The notes beneath the pieces are model-generated. The model was given only the letters and a program-made list of their open reading frames with translations. It was not told the DNA's origin and ran no database searches. This document shows positions 24,038 to 32,823 of a stretch of DNA of 64,000 nt, piece after piece (position 1 is the first letter of the stretch; the number at the start of each line of letters is the position of its first letter). The DNA is from DASSKP01 sp035695045 (GTDB taxonomy: Bacteria; Actinomycetota; Actinomycetes; JAFAQI01), in the NCBI GenBank assembly GCA_035695045.1, contig DASSEX010000017.1:57916-121915 (forward strand), read 5' to 3'. The translations under genes and the position numbers were made by a program.

Positions 24038-25399
24038 GTGGGTCGCGCCGAGCTGGCCGCCGCGGTTCGCGACGGCCGGATCACCCCCCGGCAGCTGGTC
24101 GAGGAGTCGCTGCGTCGGATCGAAGCGGCCAACGGCGAGATCAACGCCGTCGTGGCACTGCGCGCCGATGACGCTCTCGCCGAGGCCGACGCGCACCCTC
24201 GCACCGGCCCACTGGCCGGTCTCCCCCTCCTCGTCAAGGACCTCGCGCGCACGGCCGGCCTGCCGACGACCTTCGGCAGCCATCTGTACGCCGACGCGCC
24301 CCCGGACGACGTCGACGACCTGTTCGTCAGCCGGCTGAAGGCGGCCGGGGCCATCGTCGTCGGTAAGACGAACACTCCCGCCTTCGGTCACACCGGCTTC
24401 ACCGACAACCAGGTCTTCGGCCCGACCCGCAACCCGTGGAACCCCAGCCGCTCCCCCGGTGGCTCCAGCGGCGGCGCCGGGGCTGCGCTCGCGGCAGGGT
24501 TGGCGCCGCTCGCAACGAGCAGCGACGGCGGCGGTTCGGTCCGCATCCCCGCCGCTCTCTGCGGACTTGTCGGTTACAAGGCGACGAACGGCGCCATCGG
24601 CCGCGGGACGTTGCCGCGATGGCTGGAGTTCTCGTCGATGGGCTGCACCGGGTCGACGGTCTCCGATGTCCTGCTCGAAGCGTCCGTCGTCGTCGGTGCC
24701 GCCCCCGGTGACGTCATCTCCATCCCCTCGTCCGGCGTCGACCTCGAGCCGCGGCTGCCCTCGCGCATCGTCGCCTGCCCGACCCTGCGCCTGGGTGCCG
24801 ACGAGGTCATCAGCCGGGCCTTCGAGGACGCGGTCGAGGCGCTCGGACGTGAGCTGGGCGTGGACGTCGTACGGGTGGACGAGGCGACCTCACGCGAGTG
24901 CAGCCGGCGGTGGTTCACCATGGCAACGGCCGAGCTCGCGCAGAGTCTCCTCGAACACCGGGACCGATGGCAGGAGTTCGAGCCGACGTTGCGCCAGGCC
25001 GTGGAGATCGGCGAGTCGGTGTCGACGGCGGACTACATCGCGGCCGCACGCACCCGGTGGGCGGAGTGTGCTCGCGTCGACGACCTGATCGGCGCGGACG
25101 GTGTCCTGCTGACGCCGACCGTCAACTCGTGTGCGTGGGTTCCCGAAGGGCCGATGCCCAACAAGGCCGGGGGCATCGACGACGCCTGGATCGCGCTGAA
25201 CACCGCGGACTTCAACTTCACCGGGCACCCGGCGGTCAACGTGCCACTCGCGCATGACGACGCGGGGGTGCCGTTCGGTCTGCAGATCGTGGCGCCACGG
25301 TGCCGTGAGGGCCTGGCGTTCGGGGTCGCTCAGCGGTGGGAGCAGCTCAAGCCGTGGGCGCCGGTCGCACCCGGGTATGAGCCGTTCGCGATCGGCTGA
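24038..25399 (+). CDS. amidase signature family enzyme, copy 1
   Basis: 453 residues, GTG start four bases after msrB. The Ser-cisSer-Lys triad is visible: Lys in LPLLVKDLA, cis-Ser in SPGGSSGGAGAAL and the nucleophile in SDGGGSVRIPA. A central RNPWNPSRSPGGSSGG segment is typical. Family members hydrolyse amides, including acylamides and nylon oligomers; the substrate here is not deducible. A second amidase of this family is at 59658. GatCAB is unlikely because no gatB or gatC is adjacent. Confidence 0.85.
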   Translation: MGRAELAAAVRDGRITPRQLVEESLRRIEAANGEINAVVALRADDALAEADAHPRTGPLAGLPLLVKDLARTAGLPTTFGSHLYADAPPDDVDDLFVSRLKAAGAIVVGKTNTPAFGHTGFTDNQVFGPTRNPWNPSRSPGGSSGGAGAALAAGLAPLATSSDGGGSVRIPAALCGLVGYKATNGAIGRGTLPRWLEFSSMGCTGSTVSDVLLEASVVVGAAPGDVISIPSSGVDLEPRLPSRIVACPTLRLGADEVISRAFEDAVEALGRELGVDVVRVDEATSRECSRRWFTMATAELAQSLLEHRDRWQEFEPTLRQAVEIGESVSTADYIAAARTRWAECARVDDLIGADGVLLTPTVNSCAWVPEGPMPNKAGGIDDAWIALNTADFNFTGHPAVNVPLAHDDAGVPFGLQIVAPRCREGLAFGVAQRWEQLKPWAPVAPGYEPFAIG

Positions 25400-25403
25400 G
25401 CGC

Positions 25404-26843
25404 TCACGCAGCCGGCGCGACGGCGGCAGTCAGCTCGGCGAGCTCCGCCGCCAGCGCGTCGGCGAGGTTCTCGAGGTCAGGCACCAGGTCGCGGTCGGCG
25501 ATCAGTCCGAAGTGCATCTCTCCGGCGTAACTGATGACGGTGATGTTCAGGCCCTGACCGTCGGCGATCGCCGACAGCGGGAGGTAGGACACGAGTCGCG
25601 CACCGGCGTAGTAGAGCGGCACGTTCGGTCCGGGCACGTTCGACACGATCAGGTTGAACGGGCTGATCCGCTCCACCAGCCGAAGTCGCGCGGACAGCCG
25701 AGCCGCCTGGTTGGCCAGGGCCGGCATGGCGAACTGCGTCACGTCTGCCAGCAGGTCGGCCGGCAGCGCCCCGTGCTGATCCTTCGCCGCACGCATCGCC
25801 TCGTGCGCGGCGCGCAGCCTGTCCTTCGCATCGACGAGATGCGTCGGCAGCGGGGCGATCATGCTCGACACCCGGTTGCCGTGGGTGCCCTTCTGTTCGT
25901 CGGTGCGCACCGAAACCGGCACCCCGGCGATGAGTGGCGATGCGGGAAGGGCGTCGCGGTTTAGCAGCCAGCGGCGCAGCGCCCCCGCGCACATCGCCAT
26001 CACGACATCGTTGACGCTTACGCCCGCCGCCGTCTTGACCGCGTGCACGGAGTCGAACGGCAGGCTTCGGAACGCCCAGCGCCGGTGCGGCCCGATCGAC
26101 CGGTTGAACGGCGTCGCGGGAGCACGCAGACCGGTGGAGGACAACAGCACGTTACGGTCGCGGCCGAGCAGCCGGTCGATGACGGGCAGGTGCGGACGCG
26201 CCGGACTCGACGCGAGGGCCGGCAGGGAGCGCAGCAGGCCGTAGGAGAAGCGCGCCGCGCGCAGCGGCTGCAGCGTCAGCGAGACGGCCCCGCGGATCAG
26301 CATCTGACCGGCCCCCGGCGCCTCGTCGCACTCCCATGCCGGATGGTCGTCGTCCGGCCGGCCTTCGGGTGACAGATCGAGCAACGCCGTCAAGATGTCG
26401 TTGCCGGAGACCCCGTCGATCGCTGAGTGGTGCACCTTCGTGTAGATCGCGACGCGGCCGCCCTGCAGGCCATGGATGAGGTAGAGCTCCCACAACGGCC
26501 GGCGACGGTCCAGCTGGCGGGCATGCAACCGCGCCGCCTGCTCAGCGAGCTGCTTGTCGTCACCGGGTTCCGGAAGAGCCAGCTCGCGCACGTGGAACTC
26601 GATGTCGAAGTCCGGGTCCTCGATCCAGTAGGGCTGGTCGAGACCGAAGGGCACCGTCACCAACCGCCGGCGGAAAGGCGGGATGAGATGCAGCCGCGAC
26701 TCGATGACCTCGGTCAGCCGGTCGAGCGTCAATGGCTCGGGCGCCGTCGACGGGTCGAGGACGCACACGCTCCCGACGTGTCCGTAGACGGAGGGCGTCT
26801 CCATCGCAAGGAAGGCGGCGTCGAGCCCCGTGAGCTGCTGCAT
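25404..26843 (-). CDS. wax ester synthase/acyl-CoA:diacylglycerol acyltransferase (WS/DGAT)
   Basis: 479 residues. ATG 26843 is preceded by TAGGAG at good distance and gives the standard MQQLTGLDAAFLAMETPSVY start. The active-site HHxxxDG is HHSAIDG (His138, His139, Asp143), then NDVVMAMCAGALRRWL and the C-terminal FNLIVSNVPGP and LNITVISY motifs. The enzyme makes triacylglycerol or wax esters from acyl-CoA at the membrane face, storing carbon and energy. It converges on the amidase and follows hemQ by only eight bases in the same direction, a curious partner for a heme gene. Confidence 0.93.
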   Translation of the reverse strand: MQQLTGLDAAFLAMETPSVYGHVGSVCVLDPSTAPEPLTLDRLTEVIESRLHLIPPFRRRLVTVPFGLDQPYWIEDPDFDIEFHVRELALPEPGDDKQLAEQAARLHARQLDRRRPLWELYLIHGLQGGRVAIYTKVHHSAIDGVSGNDILTALLDLSPEGRPDDDHPAWECDEAPGAGQMLIRGAVSLTLQPLRAARFSYGLLRSLPALASSPARPHLPVIDRLLGRDRNVLLSSTGLRAPATPFNRSIGPHRRWAFRSLPFDSVHAVKTAAGVSVNDVVMAMCAGALRRWLLNRDALPASPLIAGVPVSVRTDEQKGTHGNRVSSMIAPLPTHLVDAKDRLRAAHEAMRAAKDQHGALPADLLADVTQFAMPALANQAARLSARLRLVERISPFNLIVSNVPGPNVPLYYAGARLVSYLPLSAIADGQGLNITVISYAGEMHFGLIADRDLVPDLENLADALAAELAELTAAVAPAA

Positions 26844-26851
26844 CGACTCTC

Positions 26852-27553
26852 CTAGGGCAGCGTTGCGACGAGCTCGGCGACCGGCTTGCGTGCGCCCGTG
26901 TAGAACGGGATCTCCTCGCGCGTGTGCAGCCGCGCCTTCGCGCCGCGCAGGTGGCGCATCAGGTCCACGATGCGGTGCAGCTCGTCTGCTTCGAACGCCA
27001 GCATCCACTCGTAGTCGCCGAGCGCGAACGACGCGACGGTGTTGGCGCGTACGTCCGGGTAGTCGCGCGCCATCCTGCCGTGCTCGGCGAGCATCTCTCG
27101 GCGCTCCGCGTCGGGCAGCAGGTACCACTCGTAGGAGCGGACGAACGGGTAGACGCAGACGTACTTCTTCGGATCCTCACCGGCGAGGTAAGCGGGGATG
27201 TGGGACTTGTTGAACTCCGCCGGCCGATGCAGCGCCATCTGCGACCAGACCGGCTCGCAACGGCGTCCCAACGCCGTCTGCCGGACGCGCTGGTAGGCGT
27301 CCTGCAGGTCGTCGCTCGTCGGCGCAACCCACCAGAACATGAGGTCCGCGTCAGCGCGGAACCCGGCCACGTCATAGAGCCCTCGGGTGAGGACGCCCTT
27401 CTCGGACAGCTGGTCGAGAAGCGCCTCGACCTCCGCCGCCATCGGCTCACGAGCGTCACCGACCGCCTCGCGCACGCGGAAGACGGCGTACATGACATAG
27501 CGGATCTCGTCGTTGAGCTCCCGCGCGCGCTTACCCGCACTTTTCTCGGCCAC
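26852..27553 (-). CDS. hemQ: HemQ/ChdC, coproheme decarboxylase (chlorite dismutase family)
   Basis: 233 residues from GTG 27553 (AEKSAGKRARELNDEIRYVM). The family pattern RGLYDVAGFRADADLMFWWV, FVRSYEWYLLPDAERREML, LAEHGRMARDYPDVRANTVA and FALGDYEWMLAFEADELHRI matches actinobacterial HemQ. It decarboxylates iron-coproporphyrin III to protoheme, the last step of the coproporphyrin-dependent pathway. The preceding steps, hemE, hemH/cpfC and hemY/cgoX, lie at 28392-31662 in the same direction, separated only by a divergently oriented mycothiol-type enzyme. Confidence 0.93.
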   Translation of the reverse strand: MAEKSAGKRARELNDEIRYVMYAVFRVREAVGDAREPMAAEVEALLDQLSEKGVLTRGLYDVAGFRADADLMFWWVAPTSDDLQDAYQRVRQTALGRRCEPVWSQMALHRPAEFNKSHIPAYLAGEDPKKYVCVYPFVRSYEWYLLPDAERREMLAEHGRMARDYPDVRANTVASFALGDYEWMLAFEADELHRIVDLMRHLRGAKARLHTREEIPFYTGARKPVAELVATLP

Positions 27554-27661
27554 GTGGCCATTGTCCACTGCGGACCTGAAGACCGGCACCCGAGGAGGAG
27601 TCACGGACGACGACGGGGTGATCGAATATCGTGGACAAATGCGGCGTGATCGAATCCGCGC

Positions 27662-28405
27662 ATGACGCCGGACGAGCACATCGCGGCCATCAGTCGGCAC
27701 GCGGAACAACTGGGCGCGGATGCAGCAGCCGCCGGCCTCGATGCGTCCCTACCGACGTGTCCCGGCTGGTCGGTGCGCGACGTGGTCACTCATCTCGGCG
27801 GCGTCCACCGGTGGGCGACGACGATCGTCGCCGACGGACTCTCCGGACCACCCGGCGGCGACCTCGAGCGTCCAGTGGGTGACGAGGAGCTTCTCGACTG
27901 GTTCCGTCAGGGGCACGAGCGCCTGGTCAAGGTCCTGACGAAGGCGGACGACACGCTCGACTGCTGGTCCTTCCTTCCCGCGCCCTACCCGCGTGCGTTC
28001 TGGGCACGGCGGCAGGCGCACGAGACGGCGATCCACCGTGCGGACGTTGCGAGCGCGAACGGCGGACGGCCTGAGTTCTCGACGGCGTTCGGCGTCGACG
28101 GGCTCGACGAGCTGCTGCTCGGGTTCTTCGCCCGACGGGGTGGCAAGCTGCTCGCCGACCCGCCCGTGGCACTCGCCCTCCGGGCGACCGATGCCGGGCC
28201 GACCGACGCCTGGACGATGCGGATCGGTCCGCAGGGACGCGAGGTCGACCGGGGGCACGCGCACGGCGACCTGCTCATCGAAGGACCGGCGAGCGACCTC
28301 TACCAGCTGATGTGGAACCGCCGTTCGACCGCCGGTCTCGAGCTCACCGGGGACGACGCCGTCCTCGAGCTCTGGCGCGAGAAGGCTCGGGTCACGTGGT
28401 CGTGA
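27662..28405 (+). CDS. maleylpyruvate isomerase-type mycothiol-dependent enzyme (MDMPI family)
   Basis: 247 residues. The N-terminal DinB-like domain shows HIAAISRHAEQLGADAAAAG and DASLPTCPGWSVRDVVTHLG, where His of VTHLGGVHRW is one metal ligand, and ETAIHRADV supplies another. The C-terminal half carries the SCP2-like MDMPI_C pattern and ends SDLYQLMWNRR. Members use mycothiol and a divalent metal; most are uncharacterised. It is placed within the heme block but on the opposite strand, and its final 14 bases overlap hemY antisense. Upstream of its start, GTGATCGAAT occurs twice, 28 bases apart (27618 and 27646). Confidence 0.85.
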   Translation: MTPDEHIAAISRHAEQLGADAAAAGLDASLPTCPGWSVRDVVTHLGGVHRWATTIVADGLSGPPGGDLERPVGDEELLDWFRQGHERLVKVLTKADDTLDCWSFLPAPYPRAFWARRQAHETAIHRADVASANGGRPEFSTAFGVDGLDELLLGFFARRGGKLLADPPVALALRATDAGPTDAWTMRIGPQGREVDRGHAHGDLLIEGPASDLYQLMWNRRSTAGLELTGDDAVLELWREKARVTWS

Positions 28406-29738
28406 CGCCTGCTGTCAGCTGAGCCGCGGCCAGCTGGCCGCTGCGGATGCACGCCGGCACGCCGACCCCGTCGTACGCCGCCCCACAGACCGCAAGCCCG
28501 GGGACCGCGGCCACCGTGTCGCGCACCCGACGCACCCGGTCGAGATGCCCGACGGCGTACTGCGGCAACCCGCCGCCCCAACGCGAGACGCGGACGGCGA
28601 CCGGTGACCCGGTGAAGCCGAGCGTCGACTGCATCTCGGCGACAGCGAGCGCGACGAGCTCGTCATCGTCACGTTGCAGCTCGGCGACGTCGCCGTGACG
28701 GCCGATCGAGCAACGAAGGACCTGCCGCCCACCCGCGTCGATCCCCCACTTCGCGGAAGTGAACGTGACGCCTTTGACCGCACGGTGCTCGACGGATGGC
28801 ACGAGATAGCCGGTCCCCGCCGGCAGCTCCCCGTCTGCCCACACGGTGGTGACGATGGCCATGCTGGCGTAGTCGACGCCGGCGAGATCAGCCGCTGCGT
28901 GCGGGAGCACGTCGGCGATCAGCCGTGATGCCGGAGCCGCGGGCACGGCGACGACGACCGCATCCGCCTCGAGGCTCTGCTCGTCGGTGGTCGGTCCGTG
29001 CACGACGCGCCATCCGCCGGGCGTCCGTTCGATCCGGCGCACAGTGCGCCGAAGGACGAGGCGCGCACCGCTGGCGGCCGCCACAGCCGAGGGCAGCCGA
29101 CCCAGGCCACCGCGGATCGTCGCGAACACGGGGCCGCCGTTCGCCCCTGCGGCTACTGCGCGGCGGGCAGCACGGATGAGCGAGCCGTTCGACGACGCGA
29201 GCTGGGGCAGCGTCGCCGCCGCGGAGAGAAGCGCCGGGCGGCCGGCGTAGACACCGCCGAGCAACGGCTCGACCAGCCGGTCGACCACCGCGTGGCCGAG
29301 CCGGCGTCCGATGAGCTGCGCGACCGACTCGTCCGCGTCGCGCGGTGACGGCGGGAGGACGAGGTCGGCTGCGGCGCGAACGATCTCAGCCGGCGTGAGC
29401 ACCCCGCGCAAGGACGCGAGCGACACCGGCACGCCCAGCACGGTGGGTGAGGGCAGCGGCCGCAACCGACCCCTGACCACGAGGCCCGCGCCGGAGCGCG
29501 ACGGCGTCACCAGATCGTCGCCCAGCCCGACGGCACGGACCAGCTCGACGCCCTCTGGAGCGCGCAGGACGATCTGCTCCGCACCCTCGTCGACCGCGAC
29601 CCCGTCCACTGCCGAGACGCGCAGCTTGCCGCCGACCGTCGACGCGGACTCGACGACCGTCACCTCGACGCCGCACCGCCCGAGCTCGTACGCCGCCGCG
29701 AGTCCGGCGATCCCGCCGCCGACGACGACGACGTGCAT
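28392..29738 (-). CDS. hemY: HemY/CgoX, coproporphyrinogen III oxidase (oxygen-dependent, FAD)
   Basis: 448 residues. The FAD Rossmann motif is at the N-terminus (VVVVGGGIAGLAAAYELGRC), followed by VESASTVGGKLRV and VDEGAEQIV, and the C-terminus has AVPGLAVCGAAYDGVGVPA. This amine-oxidase-like flavoprotein oxidises coproporphyrinogen III to coproporphyrin III in monoderms. Its ATG shares one base with the hemH stop, so the two are translationally coupled. The order hemE-hemH-hemY is the expected supply chain for CpfC and HemQ. The enzyme is probably membrane-associated. Confidence 0.94.
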   Translation of the reverse strand: MHVVVVGGGIAGLAAAYELGRCGVEVTVVESASTVGGKLRVSAVDGVAVDEGAEQIVLRAPEGVELVRAVGLGDDLVTPSRSGAGLVVRGRLRPLPSPTVLGVPVSLASLRGVLTPAEIVRAAADLVLPPSPRDADESVAQLIGRRLGHAVVDRLVEPLLGGVYAGRPALLSAAATLPQLASSNGSLIRAARRAVAAGANGGPVFATIRGGLGRLPSAVAAASGARLVLRRTVRRIERTPGGWRVVHGPTTDEQSLEADAVVVAVPAAPASRLIADVLPHAAADLAGVDYASMAIVTTVWADGELPAGTGYLVPSVEHRAVKGVTFTSAKWGIDAGGRQVLRCSIGRHGDVAELQRDDDELVALAVAEMQSTLGFTGSPVAVRVSRWGGGLPQYAVGHLDRVRRVRDTVAAVPGLAVCGAAYDGVGVPACIRSGQLAAAQLTAGVTTT

Positions 29739-30640
29739 CAGCGGTTAGACACGAGATCGGCGAGTGCTGACATCACCGTCTCGTCGGCGTTGACGGACGC
29801 GGTGCGCGCGAAGGGCAGGCCGAGCTCCGCGGCGAGGGTCGCGGCCTCGATGTCGAGGTCGTAGGCGACTTCCAGATGGTCCGCGACGAAGCCACAGGCG
29901 GACACGACCAGTCCCGGCGCGCCCGCGGACGCGCGAGTCCGCACGATCTCCAGGACGTCCGGACCGAGCCAGGGCTCAGGCGTGCGTCCTGCCGACTGCC
30001 AGCCGACCGACCAGCTGTCGAGCTGCAGACGCGCCGCCACGGTCTCGGCGGTCTCGCGCAGCTGCTGCGGATAAGGGTCGCCGGTGGTCAAGATGCGCTC
30101 GGGCAGCGAGTGCGCGGTGAACACCACCTCGCTTCCGGCGGGCACCTTCGCAAGGGCGTCGCGCACCGCCGAGGTGACGAAGTCGACGTAGGCCGGCAGC
30201 AGATGCCATGACTGGATCGTGTCGACGGTGACACCGCGCTCGGCACCGGCCTTCGCAGCTCGCTCGGCGTACTCACCGACCGAGAAGCGTGAGTAGTGCG
30301 GCGCCAGCACGAGCCCGACCGCGCGGTCGACGCCCTCGTCGGCGAGGAGACGCACACCGTCCTCGACCTTGGGCACGGAGTGCTTGGTGCCGAGAGCGAC
30401 CACGTAGTCGGTGCCGGTGCGGCCCACCAGCGCAGAGCGGATGGCGTCGACCTGCGCATCGGTGATCGCGCGCAGCGGGAACGTCCCGCCGAGTGCGTCG
30501 TACCGTCGCACCAGGTCCGCGAGCAGCTCCGGCGTCGGCGTGCGACCGCGACGGATGTCGGTGTAGTAGGTCTCGATGTCCTCGCGATCGCGGGGCGTGC
30601 CGTAGGCCATGACCAGCACGCCGACCCGGGCGGTGCTCAT
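29738..30640 (-). CDS. hemH: HemH/CpfC, coproporphyrin ferrochelatase
   Basis: 300 residues from ATG 30640 (MSTARVGVLVMAYGTPRDRE). Family motifs: RYDALGGTFPLRAITDAQ, the metal-site FTAHSLPERILTTGDPY, WQSAGRTPEPWLGPDV and VVSACGFVADHLEVAYDLD. It inserts Fe2+ into coproporphyrin III. The start overlaps the hemE stop by four bases (ATGA) and its stop overlaps the hemY ATG, so hemE-hemH-hemY are one tightly coupled operon. All signature residues appear intact. Confidence 0.95.
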   Translation of the reverse strand: MSTARVGVLVMAYGTPRDREDIETYYTDIRRGRTPTPELLADLVRRYDALGGTFPLRAITDAQVDAIRSALVGRTGTDYVVALGTKHSVPKVEDGVRLLADEGVDRAVGLVLAPHYSRFSVGEYAERAAKAGAERGVTVDTIQSWHLLPAYVDFVTSAVRDALAKVPAGSEVVFTAHSLPERILTTGDPYPQQLRETAETVAARLQLDSWSVGWQSAGRTPEPWLGPDVLEIVRTRASAGAPGLVVSACGFVADHLEVAYDLDIEAATLAAELGLPFARTASVNADETVMSALADLVSNR

Positions 30641-31662
30641 CGCCCGCCGCTCTCCGCGTGCACGAGGTCGACGACGCGGGCAAGGACGTCGGGGTCGGTC
30701 TCCGGCAGCACCCCGTGGCCGAGGTTGAACACGTGTCCCTCCGCCGAACGACCGCGTCGCAGGACGTCGCGCACCCGCTCCTCCACCACCGGCCACGGCG
30801 CGAAGACCACGGCCGGATCGAGGTTGCCCTGCACCGCCACACCGGGCAGTCGCTTCACCGCCTCGTCGAGGGGCACCCGCCAGTCGACACCGACCACGTC
30901 GGCGCCGGCCGAGGCCATGGCCGGAAGCAGCTCGCCGGTGTTCACGCCGAAGTGGATACGCGGCACCCCGGCGATGCCGCTGAGGACCTTGCGACTGTGC
31001 GGCAGGACGTAACGCGCGTAGTCGTCCGGCGACAACGCACCCGCCCACGAGTCGAACAGCTGCACCGCCCGCACCCCCGCCGCCACCTGCACCTGCAGGA
31101 AGGTCAGAGCGATGTCGGCCAAGCGGTCGGCGAGGGCGTGCCAGGTCTCCTCGTCGCCGTACATCAGAGCTTTGGTGCGTGCGTGCTCTCGGCTCGGTCC
31201 GCCCTCGACGAGGTACGACGCCAACGTGAACGGCGCCCCCGCGAAGCCGATGAGCGGCGTGTCCCCGAGCTCACCGACCAGAGCCTGGACGGCGTCGGCG
31301 ACTGGCTGCACCGCCGCAGGATCGAGCGGCGGGATGCGCGCGAGATCAGCCGCGTCGCGCACCGGCTGCGCGACCACGGGACCGACACCCGGCTTGATGT
31401 CGAGGTCGACCCCGGCAGCCTTCACCGGCAGGACGATGTCGCTGAACAAGATCGCTGCGTCCACGCCGTAGCGGCGCACGGGCTGCATCGTCACCTCGGT
31501 GACGATGTCCGGGCGTAGGCACGACTCGAGCATGCCGAGGCCTTCCCGCACCTTGCGGTACTCCGGCAGTGATCGGCCGGCCTGCCGCATGAACCACACC
31601 GGCGTGTGCGGGACAGGCTGACGACGGCAGGCGCGCAGGAATGCACTGTCGTCGGGAGCCAT
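30637..31662 (-). CDS. hemE: uroporphyrinogen decarboxylase HemE
   Basis: 341 residues. ATG 31662 gives MAPDDSAFLRACRRQPVPHT; the active-site PVWFMRQAGRSLPEY motif follows at once, then ILFSDIVLPVKAAG, IGFAGAPFTLASYLVEGG, FDSWAGALS and VFNLGHGVLPETDP. It converts uroporphyrinogen III to coproporphyrinogen III, the first step of this operon's pathway. A GGAGG lies very close to the start, with only one base between, so initiation may be unusual. It is divergent from the small zinc-ribbon gene, with about 65 bases between starts. Confidence 0.95.
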   Translation of the reverse strand: MAPDDSAFLRACRRQPVPHTPVWFMRQAGRSLPEYRKVREGLGMLESCLRPDIVTEVTMQPVRRYGVDAAILFSDIVLPVKAAGVDLDIKPGVGPVVAQPVRDAADLARIPPLDPAAVQPVADAVQALVGELGDTPLIGFAGAPFTLASYLVEGGPSREHARTKALMYGDEETWHALADRLADIALTFLQVQVAAGVRAVQLFDSWAGALSPDDYARYVLPHSRKVLSGIAGVPRIHFGVNTGELLPAMASAGADVVGVDWRVPLDEAVKRLPGVAVQGNLDPAVVFAPWPVVEERVRDVLRRGRSAEGHVFNLGHGVLPETDPDVLARVVDLVHAESGGR

Positions 31663-31728
31663 GCCTCCGATCGTCGCAGACGGCGTGGCAGCGGGATTTT
31701 GTCGGTGGCCCGTGCGACCGTCGATCGC

Positions 31729-31905
31729 ATGACGACGATGCAGTGCCCGGTGTGTCAGGACGAGCGGGTCGTCGAGCAGCCTCCGTGCGCCGACGAGCAC
31801 GCCGACTGCCCCGAGTGGCTGTGCACCGACTGCGGCGCCGCGCTGTTGATCGGCGTGATGCAGCCCGTGCGATCGGAGCGTCGCTCAGCCGGCTCCGCCG
31901 CCTGA
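31729..31905 (+). CDS. 58-residue zinc-ribbon-like protein
   Basis: The frame MTTMQCPVCQDERVVEQPPC ends with ...WLCTDCGAALLIG and a basic tail. Two CxxC pairs (CPVC and CTDC) plus extra Cys and His residues between them suggest one structural zinc site. The size and composition are those of small zinc ribbons found near hem genes or transporters, but I know no function. It has an ATG but no clear Shine-Dalgarno. Its last 21 bases overlap the convergent DMT transporter gene. Confidence 0.6.
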   Translation: MTTMQCPVCQDERVVEQPPCADEHADCPEWLCTDCGAALLIGVMQPVRSERRSAGSAA

Positions 31906-32733
31906 CGCGATCAGCGCCACGCCGGCCAGTGCGGCGACGACGCCCGACGCCTGCACGGGCGTCAGCCGCTCGGCGTGCACGAAGCGGGCCAGCACGACGG
32001 TGACCGCGGGATAGAGCGACGACAGCACCGCCACCACGGACAGCAGCCCGTGGGTGGAGGCGACCGCCATCGCCGCGTTGGCGCCGACATCGCCGGCTCC
32101 GATCATCGCGAGCAGCGGCAGGTCGCGCGGTCGTGCCGAGATCGCCGCGCGACCGGTCACGGCGAGAAGACCGAGCAGGAGGACGCTCGTCGCACGCATC
32201 GTGAGCAGGGTCATCACCGTGCTCGACCGGGCGCCGTGCGCCACACAGACCAGCACCGAACCGAACCCGGCGGCGGCGACTGCCGCCAGCACCAGCGGGC
32301 GTCGCGATGCCCGCTCCCCCGACTCGTCCCGTTGCGGGCCCGCAGCCAGGAAGACCCCGGCGAAGGCGAGCAGCACGCCGATGCCCTGCAGGGCGCCGGG
32401 CCGGTCGCCCTCGCCGACGCCGACCGCGACGGGCACGATCACGCCGACCGCAGCGATCGGGGCGACCACGCCCATCGTTCCCTCCGCGAGGGCGGCGTAG
32501 AAGCAGCTCAACGCGACGACACCGATGACCGCCCCCGCGAGAGCCCAGCCGATGTAGCCGGTGCCGGCACCGAACGCCGACGTCGCCAGCGCGACGACGA
32601 GCAGTCCGACCAGGGCAAACGCCTGCGACACGGCGACGACCGCCGTCGCCGTCAGCCGGCGAGCCGCGGTGCCGCCGAGGAAGTCGGCGGTCCCCCAGAG
32701 CAGGCTCGCCAGCAGGGCCAGGGCGGTTGCCAT
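31885..32733 (-). CDS. EamA/DMT superfamily transporter
   Basis: 282 residues with ten predicted membrane helices in two EamA repeats. The first starts TALALLASLLWGTADFLGGT and the second RRPLVLAAVAAAGFGSVLVC; the C-terminal repeat includes SLYPAVTVVLARFVHAERLT, the usual EamA pattern. Members export amino acids, metabolites or drugs; the cargo is unknown. ATG 32733 is chosen since the first helix begins there; ATG 32751 is possible. It is divergent from the DUF3000 gene. Confidence 0.85.
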   Translation of the reverse strand: MATALALLASLLWGTADFLGGTAARRLTATAVVAVSQAFALVGLLVVALATSAFGAGTGYIGWALAGAVIGVVALSCFYAALAEGTMGVVAPIAAVGVIVPVAVGVGEGDRPGALQGIGVLLAFAGVFLAAGPQRDESGERASRRPLVLAAVAAAGFGSVLVCVAHGARSSTVMTLLTMRATSVLLLGLLAVTGRAAISARPRDLPLLAMIGAGDVGANAAMAVASTHGLLSVVAVLSSLYPAVTVVLARFVHAERLTPVQASGVVAALAGVALIASGGGAG

Positions 32734-32823
32734 GACTCGGCAGGCTCTCATCAGCCGGCCCGCAATCTCGATCAACACGCGTGTCGCGCGCCGGGCCGTC
32801 GCCGCGCCGCTTAGGCTGACCCC

